Origin: Candidatus Bathyarchaeota archaeon
GTDB taxonomy: Archaea > Thermoproteota > Bathyarchaeia > Bathyarchaeales > Bathycorpusculaceae
Direction of reading: 5' to 3'
Length of the DNA: 64,000 nucleotides
NCBI GenBank assembly: GCA_026414485.1
Contig: JAOAIX010000008.1
Location: 1-64,000 of the forward strand
The notes beneath the pieces are model-generated. The model was given only the letters and a program-made list of their open reading frames with translations. It ran no database searches and had not been told where the DNA came from. The translations under genes were made by a program, and so were the position numbers. Each line of letters starts with the position of its first letter. Position 1 is the stretch's first letter. Positions 54,964 to 63,139 of the stretch are shown here, one piece after another.

Positions 54964-56169
54964 GTGGCACACCTAGGCGGCTTAAACGTCTTAAAAACCT
55001 CAAAAGAGACGTTAATCTCCTATTTTTTCAACATAGGTGGCTTACTTGCAGGTTTCCTTGTTGCCTCTCAGTTAGGACTTTTCCAGAAAGCGCCATGGAT
55101 TTTAGCGCTTTACCCAACAGTAATCGGCGCAAAAGGGGTTCTCGAAGGCATACTAAGCGGACGGTTGAGCACGGCACTCCACTTAGGCACTGCACGCCCA
55201 CAGTTCTTGGGAAACACTAAAAGCTTCTACAAACTGGTAGAAGCAGTAATTGTTTTAACGTTTATAACAAGTTTAACAATGGGCATAATTTCACTGCTTT
55301 TCAGTCACTTCCTGTGGGAGGTAAACCTTGCTGATTTAGCAGCAGTTCCATCAGTCGCTGTAGCCACTATGACGCTTGGTTTAGCCCTCATACTCGCCAC
55401 TTTGAAAGTAGCATTCATTACGTTCAAAAAAGGAGCAGATCCAGACATAGTAATTTACCCTGTGATGTCAGCTATAGCCACAGTTTTTATAACCCTCTGC
55501 TATTTAGCTACCTTGAACCTGTTTTTCTCGCATCCCACCACAGGTAAGATTATAACCATACTCATCGGCGCAATTCACTTAGTCGCAGTGCTTTTCATTA
55601 TATCTAGAAATGTACACACAAAAGAATTCACCAAAACAATACGAGAGGCGCTGGCAGCTTTAATTATTGTAGCTTTCATAGTTAACGTAACAGGAACACT
55701 TCTGAAAGGCATCGGCAACTATGTGAGAACCAACACAGAAATACTCACAATATACCCCGCTATTATAGGGTTAGTAAGCAATGTTGGATCCGTCGTTGGT
55801 TCCACTGCAACAACAAAGCTGGCACTGGGAATACTGAAACCTAAACTGTCCGCAATAAAAAATCACATCCCAATAATCTTTGGCGCGTGGTTGCCCTCAG
55901 TTGTCATATCTGTTTTACTCGCCATAATTACGTCTCTTTTACATGGAACATCGTCATTAGCTGGCTTTTACAACCTCAGCTCAATATTGTTAACAGCCAA
56001 CGTAATTGCTATGTTTATGATTGTTTTGCTATCCTATTCAATTTCAGTTGTAACATTCCAAAGAGGACTCGACCCAGACAACTTTGTGATTCCCATTGAA
56101 ACTTCATTTGCAGCAAGCATAACTTCAACAGCACTTCTTGCAGCTGTAGTGCTGATTGGCACGGCATAG
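54964..56169 (+). CDS. MgtE/SLC41-like divalent cation transporter membrane domain
   Basis: A 401-residue membrane protein with about ten helices arranged as two repeats, each related to the MgtE permease domain. The repeat signatures are ALYPTVIGAKGVLEGILSGRLSTALHLG and IYPAIIGLVSNVGSVVGSTATTKLALG, with KKGADPDIVIYPVMSAIAT and RGLDPDNFVIPIETSFAAS as the paired second motifs. There is no cytosolic CBS gate. It likely moves Mg2+ or another divalent cation. GTG start behind AGGAGG. Two PhoU-TrkA_C genes follow in the same direction and probably regulate it. Confidence 0.9.
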   Translation: MAHLGGLNVLKTSKETLISYFFNIGGLLAGFLVASQLGLFQKAPWILALYPTVIGAKGVLEGILSGRLSTALHLGTARPQFLGNTKSFYKLVEAVIVLTFITSLTMGIISLLFSHFLWEVNLADLAAVPSVAVATMTLGLALILATLKVAFITFKKGADPDIVIYPVMSAIATVFITLCYLATLNLFFSHPTTGKIITILIGAIHLVAVLFIISRNVHTKEFTKTIREALAALIIVAFIVNVTGTLLKGIGNYVRTNTEILTIYPAIIGLVSNVGSVVGSTATTKLALGILKPKLSAIKNHIPIIFGAWLPSVVISVLLAIITSLLHGTSSLAGFYNLSSILLTANVIAMFMIVLLSYSISVVTFQRGLDPDNFVIPIETSFAASITSTALLAAVVLIGTA

Positions 56170-56223
56170 CATCATTAAAATATTTAGAAAGCCGATAATT
56201 AGTTAGGAGCGCCCTCCAACAGA

Positions 56224-56838
56224 ATGCCCCACTTTGAAAGAATAGATTACAAACCCATACCCGTACGAGATCTTCTAGTAGAAATGAAAAACCTCTCAGA
56301 ACTTATGATAGATTTAGCGTACTCCGCCGCATTATTCAACGATAAAGAACTCGCGGAAGACGTCCTCGCCCTTGAGGAACGTATTGACTATTTAGCATAT
56401 CTTTTAGAGATGGAAATCATGATTGCGGCTAGAGGCGACCCAAAAGACGCCGCCGCACTAATAGGGGTCTCCACAGTAGCAGCTGCAACCGATAAAATTT
56501 CAGATGCTGCAGCAGATATAGCTGCAATAGTAACCCGTAACATTGGGGTACACCCCATCGTTGGATCAATCTTTGAGAAAGTTGAAGAAAGGCTTATGAA
56601 AGCCACGGTTAAAGAAGGCTCAGCCATAGCAAATAAGGCAATCGGAGAATTAGAACTAGCTTCACGGATGGGAGTGGACGTAATCGCCATACGGCGAAAT
56701 CGAGACTGGATAATAGACCCCCGAGACATAGAAAAACTTCTTGTTGGTGACACGCTTATCACACGTGGAGCACCTTTTGGAACAAAAGAATTCAAAGACA
56801 TAGCCGAAGGAAAAAAGCAACTGGAGGAAAAAGCGTGA
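56224..56838 (+). CDS. PhoU-like/TrkA_C regulatory protein 1
   Basis: A 204-residue soluble protein. Residues about 10-115 form a PhoU-like helical bundle (VRDLLVEMKNLSELMIDLAYSA, LALEERIDYLAYLLEMEI). Residues about 130-200 are a TrkA_C (RCK_C) ligand-binding domain (IGELELASRMGVDVIAIRRNRDWIIDPR, VGDTLITRGAP). Such pairs are found beside MgtE-like permeases in archaea and are thought to gate them in response to a cytosolic ligand. The next gene is a paralogue that overlaps by 4 bases. Confidence 0.88.
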   Translation: MPHFERIDYKPIPVRDLLVEMKNLSELMIDLAYSAALFNDKELAEDVLALEERIDYLAYLLEMEIMIAARGDPKDAAALIGVSTVAAATDKISDAAADIAAIVTRNIGVHPIVGSIFEKVEERLMKATVKEGSAIANKAIGELELASRMGVDVIAIRRNRDWIIDPRDIEKLLVGDTLITRGAPFGTKEFKDIAEGKKQLEEKA

Positions 56839-57425
56839 CGGCGCAAAAGCAATTTGAAAAAATCGTTGCGTTCTTTGTGGAACTTAAAGACACATCTGAG
56901 TTGATGATGGATCTTGCATATTCAGCGCTTCTGCTTAACAGCCGCGAATTAGCTGAAGAGGTACAGCGCCTCGAAGAATACATGGATAAACTGCATACTG
57001 ATTTTGAATTGCTTGCCTTGCGTAGCAACTTCAAAAAAGAAGAAGCCTCAGAGTTCCTTGGTTTAATCAGATTAGGGGTTGCAACAGAAAAAATCGCGGA
57101 CGCAGCAGCAGAAATGGCAGAAGTTGTCCTAAGAGGAATTGAACCTCACCCTGTGTTGAAACTTACAATAAAAGAGGCTGAAGAAACAGTTACGCAAACC
57201 TGCGTCACACAAAAGTCGCCTTTAATCAATAAAACTTTGAGAGAAGCACGCCTCAACGAGGAAACAGGCATGTGGGTGTTAGCCATTCGGCGAGGCGAAA
57301 AAACTTTGCGCCCTAGAGGAGACTCAAAAATCGAGGTAGGCGACGTTTTGATAGCATCAGGTTACGCAGAAGGAGTAAACGACCTCAAAAAACTTGCTTC
57401 CCCTGAAGAAACATGCCACCTCTAG
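56835..57425 (+). CDS. PhoU-like/TrkA_C regulatory protein 2
   Basis: A 196-residue paralogue of the previous gene with the same two domains: PhoU-like helices (IVAFFVELKDTSELMMDLAYSALLL, EEVQRLEEYMDKLHTDFELL) and TrkA_C (TLREARLNEETGMWVLAIRRGEKTLRPRGDSKIEVGDVLIASGY). It starts at GTG overlapping the upstream TGA, with GGAGG before it. The two proteins probably form a heteromer that regulates the MgtE-like transporter. Confidence 0.87.
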   Translation: MTAQKQFEKIVAFFVELKDTSELMMDLAYSALLLNSRELAEEVQRLEEYMDKLHTDFELLALRSNFKKEEASEFLGLIRLGVATEKIADAAAEMAEVVLRGIEPHPVLKLTIKEAEETVTQTCVTQKSPLINKTLREARLNEETGMWVLAIRRGEKTLRPRGDSKIEVGDVLIASGYAEGVNDLKKLASPEETCHL

Positions 57426-57495
57426 TTTGAGTATCGATTCAGAATTCATCAATACTATAAACTTGTTTTATTAATGTAAAATAAAGGAGGCTACT

Positions 57496-57849
57496 ATAAT
57501 CTCCCACGTTGAGAAAGCCCAACAGCAAACAAACGGAGGTTTCATATGCAAAAATATTGCCTGCCATAGAACTTTCTCTAAGCCTCTTAAAACCTTTAAT
57601 CTGAAGCAAAAAACAGGAATACCCTACTACTCTTGTCCTTACTGCTTAACCGAAATAACGCTTGACGAAAAACAAGATCCAACTTCACAACCAACTGCAT
57701 CAAACATACTAGAGACTCTTTGCAAATCTTCCGCTTGCAAACACTACATAGGATATCTCTGTGAAAGACCAGCTAAAGAAGATATTCCTGATGAATGCAT
57801 GCTTTGCGGAGTTCTGATTCAATGCATGCTGGGTAAAACAAAAAAATAG
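57496..57849 (+). CDS. Zinc-ribbon protein lacking any standard start codon
   Basis: The frame is open from just after a TAA at 57472 to TAG 57847-57849 and encodes about 117 residues with 11 cysteines. The first zinc site is FICKNIACHRTFSKPLKTF...YSCPYCLTEI (CX4C and CX2C); a second set is LCKSSACKHYIGYLC...ECMLCG. No ATG, GTG or TTG occurs in frame until near the end. GGAGG at 57486-57490 precedes ATA (57496) and ATC (57499); a second GGAGG at 57535-57539 precedes an in-frame ATA (57544). One of these is the probable start. It follows the transporter operon on the same strand. The function is unknown; a nucleic-acid or metal-binding role is plausible. Confidence 0.65.
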   Translation: MISHVEKAQQQTNGGFICKNIACHRTFSKPLKTFNLKQKTGIPYYSCPYCLTEITLDEKQDPTSQPTASNILETLCKSSACKHYIGYLCERPAKEDIPDECMLCGVLIQCMLGKTKK

Positions 57850-57926
57850 TCTGTCAGTGACGATACGCACACTTCTTTTTAAGAACTATTTTAGCTCTAT
57901 AGCACATAATTAGGAGACAGGGCTAT

Positions 57927-58310
57927 TTGACTGAAACAGTACAGGAAACTCCCCCAGGAGCTATAACCAACGCAACGCCGCAACCACAGATACAAGTTAA
58001 GGACTTAAACGCTGAAACAGTGACATCCATGGTTGCCGGTTTCTTAAAACGAATTGGACATAAAGGGGGCTTGAAACCTAAGCGCGTCTCTTTAGAAGGC
58101 GAGGTGTACACGGTTGAAGTGGAGATGAAAAAATTTTCTGCAACAGTTAAAGTGGACAAATCCAACCAAGAAATCAAAGAGTACGACATCCAACCAAAAA
58201 GTGAGGAAACCGCTGCCTCGTTTTCTCCTAAAAACTTGGTTTTCATGATGGGTGTTGCCGCAGTGGTTAATGTGGGATTATATTTCGCGTTTAAACTAAT
58301 GGGTCTCTAA
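57927..58310 (+). CDS. Tail-anchored hypothetical protein
   Basis: A 127-residue protein. The N-terminal 30 residues are Pro/Thr-rich. A small alpha/beta domain follows (NAETVTSMVAGFLKRIGHKG...VSLEGEVYTVEVEMKKFSATVKVDK), then a C-terminal membrane helix (LVFMMGVAAVVNVGLYFAF) that would leave the domain in the cytoplasm. TTG start with AGGAGA upstream. I do not recognise the family. Confidence 0.7.
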   Translation: MTETVQETPPGAITNATPQPQIQVKDLNAETVTSMVAGFLKRIGHKGGLKPKRVSLEGEVYTVEVEMKKFSATVKVDKSNQEIKEYDIQPKSEETAASFSPKNLVFMMGVAAVVNVGLYFAFKLMGL

Positions 58311-58403
58311 CAAACCTTTTTACTTTGCAAACAAAGACACAAAAACAGAAACGATCACGTAAGAAAAATTAGGAAAAGAAAAGTAACTAAAAAAGACTGC
58401 TGC

Positions 58404-58751
58404 TTATTGTTTTTCTTTCTTTTTCTTTTCGGGAGCAGCACTTGCTTGAGCTGGCGGTTCAGCAGGTTTAGCTTCTTCTTTCTTTTCTTCGATCTCAGCT
58501 GTGATCTCCTCGATTGGTTTTGGCGGCGGTGTAGTTGCCATGGTCCAACCGATCCATGCGCCAATCATCAGTATGGCCACGAACGCAACAAGCACAGGCA
58601 CCGCAACTAGCCAGTATCTAACAGCCTCTTCTGAGCCAATGTTTACATAAGGTTTAACGTATGGATAAAAGAACATGCCTACAATGTAAAGTACAGCGAC
58701 GAGGACACAAACGACAAGTATAGCTCCACCTATTGCTTGATCTTTACTCAT
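58404..58751 (-). CDS. Two-helix membrane protein with charged Pro/Ala/Lys tail
   Basis: A 115-residue protein with two predicted membrane helices (about 8-28 and 42-66) and a tail rich in Pro, Ala, Glu and Lys (EEITAEIEEKKEEAKPAEPP, ending KKKKEKQ). It starts at ATG 58751 behind GGTGA; GTGs a few codons upstream are also in frame. The function is unknown. The tail is low in complexity and probably disordered. It lies convergent with the tail-anchored gene and next to ahcY. Confidence 0.72.
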   Translation of the reverse strand: MSKDQAIGGAILVVCVLVAVLYIVGMFFYPYVKPYVNIGSEEAVRYWLVAVPVLVAFVAILMIGAWIGWTMATTPPPKPIEEITAEIEEKKEEAKPAEPPAQASAAPEKKKKEKQ

Positions 58752-58828
58752 TATGTTCACCACTTTATAGAAGCATGTTTATAGTCTCAGTACTTTTAAA
58801 GTTTACCATAAAGTTTAACGCTGACGTG

Positions 58829-60085
58829 TCAAGTTGTCCCCAGTTCCCACGTTGACAAATATTTCTTCTGTTCAGGTGTAAGTTTATCAATTGTTATATC
58901 CATGGCCTTAAGTTTGAGCTCCGCAACTTTTTCATCTATTTCTTTAGGAACACTGTAGACTTTCGGCTGCATCTTTCCTGCCTTAGCTATGCTCTCGGCA
59001 CAAAGAGCTTGGTTAGCAAAAGACATATCCATTACTTCAGAGGGGTGCCCTTCCGCGGCAGCCAAGTTTACTAGCCTACCTTCTGCTAGAAGGAACAGCT
59101 TTTTGCCGTCTTTCAACGTATACTCTTCTAAGTTAGGTCTTATTGTTCGCTTTGATTTTGACAGCTCCTCTAAGTGTTTCAGACTGATTTCCACATTAAA
59201 GTGACCACTGTTTGCCAGTATTGCACCGTCTTTCATTTTCTCCATGTGCTCTTTTCGTATGACGTTGATGTCACCTGTTGCTGTTACAAAAACGTCGCCT
59301 ATTGGAGCAGCTTTAGCCATAGGCATCACACGTAAACCGTTCATTGCCGCCTCTAAAGCACGGGTGGGTTGCACCTCAGTAACAACGACGTTTGCCCCCA
59401 ACCCTTGGGCACGCATAGCAATGCCCCTGCTACACCACCCGTAACCACAGACCACAAAAGTTTTACCTGCTAACAGGGTGTTTGTAGCACGAAGTAAACC
59501 GTCAATTGTACTTTGACCTGTACCGTAGCGGTTATCAAACAAATATTTGGTATACGCGTCATTTACAGCGATGATAGCGTACTTCAAGCTACCATCCTGC
59601 TCCATTGCCCTAAGTCGCACCACACCTGTCGTCGTCTCCTCAGTTCCACCTTTCACCTTTGCTAACAGCTCTGTACGTTTGCTATGGAGAGTACCGACAA
59701 GGTCAGCGCCGTCATCTAATGTTATTGCAGGCGCAAAATCTAGCACCCTATCGATACATTTGTAATAATCTTCAGTTTTTTGACCACGCCACGCAAAAAC
59801 ATGAACTCCTTCCTCAGCTAAAGCTGCAGCTACATCATCTTGGGTGGATAGAGGGTTCGACCCACAAAGAGCAACATTTGCGCCTCCTGCAACCAAAGTT
59901 TCAACCAACACCGCGGTTTCTTTAGTCACATGGAGACAAGCACCTAACGTGAGTCCTTGAAAAGGCTTTGTTTTCATAAATCTGTCTTTAATTTGATTCA
60001 GAACAGGCATATGCGCAGTAGCCCACTCAATTTGTAAGCGACCTTGAGGCGCTAATTCTTTATCTTTAACTTGGAACTGCTCCAT
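58829..60085 (-). CDS. ahcY: S-adenosylhomocysteine hydrolase
   Basis: A 418-residue enzyme that splits S-adenosylhomocysteine to adenosine and homocysteine and so removes the inhibitor of methylation. Motifs: the N-terminal region [39 protein letters not shown], the NAD-binding [33 protein letters not shown], and [21 protein letters not shown]. It lacks the plant/eukaryote insert, as in other archaeal forms. ATG 60085 or GTG 60094 are both possible starts. Many methyltransferases in this window would depend on it. Confidence 0.97.
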   Translation of the reverse strand: MEQFQVKDKELAPQGRLQIEWATAHMPVLNQIKDRFMKTKPFQGLTLGACLHVTKETAVLVETLVAGGANVALCGSNPLSTQDDVAAALAEEGVHVFAWRGQKTEDYYKCIDRVLDFAPAITLDDGADLVGTLHSKRTELLAKVKGGTEETTTGVVRLRAMEQDGSLKYAIIAVNDAYTKYLFDNRYGTGQSTIDGLLRATNTLLAGKTFVVCGYGWCSRGIAMRAQGLGANVVVTEVQPTRALEAAMNGLRVMPMAKAAPIGDVFVTATGDINVIRKEHMEKMKDGAILANSGHFNVEISLKHLEELSKSKRTIRPNLEEYTLKDGKKLFLLAEGRLVNLAAAEGHPSEVMDMSFANQALCAESIAKAGKMQPKVYSVPKEIDEKVAELKLKAMDITIDKLTPEQKKYLSTWELGTT

Positions 60086-60235
60086 TTTGCTCACTTCTTT
60101 TAGGAGAAGTGGTAGACTAACTATTTAGAATTTGCTTTATTCTGCAAAATAAGCGGTATAAAAAAGGTGACAGAGTAAGCATTGCTGGAAAAACTTAATT
60201 ATTTCTTGGCTGAACCTATGATGCAGGGATAAGGT

Positions 60236-60844
60236 TTGAAAGAACCTTTTGTCGAATTTGTAAAAAAAGAGTTAGAGCCAAATGTTCTGCTGATAACCTG
60301 TGGGCTGCCGGCAACTTGGAAAACTGAAACCTCTGAAGAAATATCCAAAATCAAAGGATACCCCATTCTTAGAAGTGACCTCATAAGATTGGAAGTACTT
60401 AAAAACGAAGACATTTTTGATTCAAAAGTCGCAGGCAACATGAGTAAACGTCTCTCTGTTTACGACGAAGTTTTCCGCCGAGCAAACGACCTTGCCTCAA
60501 AAAAAGAAACAGGGTTAATTTTGGATGCAACGTTTGTCACTCAAGAACTACGTCGGCGCGCCGCTGAAATCGCAGCAAGACACAACATGAGGTTTGTTAT
60601 ACTGCAAACCAGTTGCCCACAGGAGGTTTCCCTTGCACGAATCGCAAAGAGAACTAGGGAGAAATACGAATCTAACGCCCTAACGCCTGAAGCATATCTC
60701 GCAAACAAAAGTAAATTTGAACCTGTAGATTTGGAAGACTTGAAGAAGAATTATCCAACGCTTAAGGTCACCCATTTAATTGTAGACACCTCCCATGACG
60801 CCCCTCAAGACTGGTATGTAATCAGCGTGGAAAAAAGAAACTAA
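60236..60844 (+). CDS. P-loop kinase (AAA_33/COG0645-like)
   Basis: A 202-residue P-loop protein. The Walker A motif is CGLPATWKTETS near residue 23; SDLIRLEVL and LILDATFVTQELRRRA are the nucleotide-kinase-like following strands; the LID-like segment is IAKRTREK. It matches the ATP-binding COG0645 group, which in many bacteria is fused C-terminally to the COG2187 aminoglycoside-phosphotransferase-like kinase found here as a separate gene at 61743-62750. TTG start behind AAGG. The substrate is unknown. Confidence 0.82.
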   Translation: MKEPFVEFVKKELEPNVLLITCGLPATWKTETSEEISKIKGYPILRSDLIRLEVLKNEDIFDSKVAGNMSKRLSVYDEVFRRANDLASKKETGLILDATFVTQELRRRAAEIAARHNMRFVILQTSCPQEVSLARIAKRTREKYESNALTPEAYLANKSKFEPVDLEDLKKNYPTLKVTHLIVDTSHDAPQDWYVISVEKRN

Positions 60845-60863
60845 CAGAGCAACAGTTTTCCAA

Positions 60864-61748
60864 ATGATTATTGATTTACATATTCACTCTAGAAATTCAG
60901 ACGGCAAACTTGCGGTAAACGGAATTGTGAAGGAAGCAAAATCAAGAAACATCATGTTTATGTCGATTACCGATCACGATTCAATTAGCTGCCAAAAAGA
61001 GTTCCTGCAACTTGCCACGGCTGAAGGCATCCGATGTATTTCAGGCGTTGAATTAAATGTTACTTTTTCGCACCCACAATACCGCGAAGGAAAAGAGGTA
61101 AATTTGGATTTTTTAGGTTACAATTTTGATGTCGAAAATAAAGAGTTAACACGGAAGCTACAGACAATTGCAGAATATCGAGAGCAAAGAGCACAAAAAA
61201 TTCTAAACAACCTCAATGTCGAATTCCAAAAAGAGGGAATTGAGAAGTTAACTGCCGCAGATTTCGCGGCAATACAAGAATCAATTGACGGCGTACTTGC
61301 ACGCCCTCACATAGCAGATTACCTAGTAAAGAAAGGAATCGTAAAGACTCGACAAGAAGCATTTGACAAATACCTTGTGAAATGTGACGTCCAAAAGTTT
61401 CCACTCTACCTTCCAGAAGCGTCAAAACTGGTGCGTGACGCTGGAGGAAAACTTATCCTTGCTCACCCAAATGATCCCCATGGAACTTCACTAGTTTCTT
61501 TAACTAAATCCCTTGACGAGCAAACAGCAATTATTGAAAACTCAATGCTAGACTACATTGATGGTGTAGAGTGTTGGCATACACGACACGACGCTTTATC
61601 TACAGAGCATTACACCAACTTTGCCAAAAAACACCATTTGTTAATGACAGGAGGAAGTGACTGCCACCAAAAACCCATAGTTATGGGAACGGTAAACATC
61701 CCACCGTTTGTTGCTGGACAATTTTTCTTAAACAAGGGTCAGTTATAG
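60864..61748 (+). CDS. PHP-domain phosphoesterase (RNase AM/TrpH-like)
   Basis: A 294-residue PHP enzyme. Metal-binding motifs: IDLHIHSRNSDGKL at the start, SITDHDSIS, GVELNV, RPHIADYLVKKGIV, LAHPND and GGSDCHQ near the end. This set matches the family of 3',5'-nucleotide bisphosphate phosphatases/5'-3' exonucleases (TrpH, YciV). It follows the P-loop kinase by 19 bases. Its stop overlaps the convergent kinase gene by 6 bases. The exact substrate is unproven. Confidence 0.88.
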   Translation: MIIDLHIHSRNSDGKLAVNGIVKEAKSRNIMFMSITDHDSISCQKEFLQLATAEGIRCISGVELNVTFSHPQYREGKEVNLDFLGYNFDVENKELTRKLQTIAEYREQRAQKILNNLNVEFQKEGIEKLTAADFAAIQESIDGVLARPHIADYLVKKGIVKTRQEAFDKYLVKCDVQKFPLYLPEASKLVRDAGGKLILAHPNDPHGTSLVSLTKSLDEQTAIIENSMLDYIDGVECWHTRHDALSTEHYTNFAKKHHLLMTGGSDCHQKPIVMGTVNIPPFVAGQFFLNKGQL

Positions 61749-62750
61749 ACTTTTAGCGTACATGCCCGCTAGTTTAAAGTATGCCTTTGCCTCCTTTGCC
61801 GCCGCCCTCTTTTCTTGGGCACGTACATTTGGATCTTTAAATTTAAAACTTAGAACCTTGCCGCGAACATATGCCCTATAACACTTATAGAAGGGCAAAA
61901 GAAGCGCCAATTCAGAATCACCTGAAGAAGCAACATATTTCTCAACAAGGAAATTTGCCAAATCTGCTCTGTTTTTGAAGTCTAGATCCATTGCCAAAAA
62001 GGCCACGTCTGAGGCTACATCAGAGTATCTGAATCGTTCATTGAATTCAATAGCGTCAAAAATGTAGATTTTGTCGGTAACAAAAATGTTGCCTGAATGT
62101 ATGTCGCCATGGCAGTCTCGAATTTTGCCCTCTGCTACCCTCTTCTCAAAAAGAGAACCATTTCGCCGAGTAAAACTTCGGATTCTATCATGGATGGACT
62201 TGAAAAGAGGCATAGATATGGTTTTACCCACAAACTCTTCAGTTTGATCAAAGTTCTCTTTCCAATTTGTTTCCAGTATCGCCAACGAACCAAAATCACT
62301 TATTCGGTTGTTAGTTTCGGCTTTTGAATGAAAATTCGCTATTATTTCAGCTATTTTTTCAATGAGAGCTCTGTCAACTTGGTTTTTTTCCAGAAGTGTT
62401 TGCAACATTTTCTCTTGAGGTACCCTTCTCATCTTAACAGCATACTCAACCGTTTTGCCTTCGCCTTTTATTTTAATGGTATTAGCCTTGTTGATTGGAA
62501 CCACTTCAAGGTACAAGTCTTCGCAAAGGCGCTTGTTTAGGGCTAACTCTTTTTCACAATAGAGTTTTCTGTTTTCAAGCGTAGTGAAGTCTAGAAAGCC
62601 AAGGTCAACTGCTTTCTTCACTTTGTAAGCATATTTATTGGTTAAAAAAACAAAAGATATGTGTGTCTGAACGAGTTCAATCTCTCCGGGAGCCTCATCA
62701 TAAGCATCTGGTTTCTTGAGAGCATCCACTATTTGTTTCTGAATAAGCAT
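61743..62750 (-). CDS. Aminoglycoside-phosphotransferase-like kinase (COG2187)
   Basis: A 335-residue kinase-like protein. The catalytic motif is CHGDIHSGNIFV (HGDxHxxN) near residue 215, the metal-binding DFG equivalent is IFDAIEFNERFRYSDVASDVAFL, and the N-terminal lobe has YKVKKAVDLGFLDFTTLENRKLYCEKE. The C-terminal part has the family pattern RAYVRGKVLSFKF. This COG2187 family is often fused to the COG0645 kinase; here the partner is encoded on the opposite strand 900 bases away. The physiological substrate is unknown; antibiotic resistance is not implied. Confidence 0.87.
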   Translation of the reverse strand: MLIQKQIVDALKKPDAYDEAPGEIELVQTHISFVFLTNKYAYKVKKAVDLGFLDFTTLENRKLYCEKELALNKRLCEDLYLEVVPINKANTIKIKGEGKTVEYAVKMRRVPQEKMLQTLLEKNQVDRALIEKIAEIIANFHSKAETNNRISDFGSLAILETNWKENFDQTEEFVGKTISMPLFKSIHDRIRSFTRRNGSLFEKRVAEGKIRDCHGDIHSGNIFVTDKIYIFDAIEFNERFRYSDVASDVAFLAMDLDFKNRADLANFLVEKYVASSGDSELALLLPFYKCYRAYVRGKVLSFKFKDPNVRAQEKRAAAKEAKAYFKLAGMYAKSL

Positions 62751-62906
62751 GCCAAAGTTTCATCCTTTATGCTATAGAAATTTATGTTAGAAATAAAACT
62801 TTACTGAAAAGATTTTAGAAGAGGCTCATCCCACAACGTTTATCTTTTGTTTTTCACATAATGCTGTTGAAATCCAAAGTTGAACTAAAGATTAACCGGT
62901 GGAGAG

Positions 62907-63005
62907 ATGGAAAAGGAGAAAAAGAAGGAACTGCAGCAAACATTGGAAAAAGAAGGCTACTCAAAAAAAGTCGCAAAGAAAATAGTTGACTGGTACACTG
63001 ACTAA
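62907..63005 (+). CDS. 32-residue basic microprotein
   Basis: ATG at 62907 directly follows GGTGGAGAG and encodes a 32-residue Lys/Glu-rich helix-turn-helix-like peptide (KELQQTLEKEGYSKKVAKKI, then VDWYTD). The GYSKKVAKKIVDWY pattern resembles short archaeal proteins of unknown function. It is too small to be sure, but composition, ribosome-binding site and a clean stop argue for a gene. It stands alone between the COG2187 kinase gene and the PhoU gene. Confidence 0.6.
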   Translation: MEKEKKKELQQTLEKEGYSKKVAKKIVDWYTD

Positions 63006-63139
63006 AAGGCAACGTTTTAAATTAATCATAAAAAGCAAGTATACAAAAGGACAGCAACCATTTAAGCTAAAGTCAAAATTTAGGCGCATCACTTATTTCT
63101 GCTTACACTTTAAAGTTAACTAAAAACAAAAGATAAGTT

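Noticed and set aside
60864-61748. PHP gene as the missing histidinol-phosphate phosphatase
   Set aside because: Its motifs match the TrpH/RNase AM group better than HisJ/HisK, and it is far from the his operon beside unrelated kinases.
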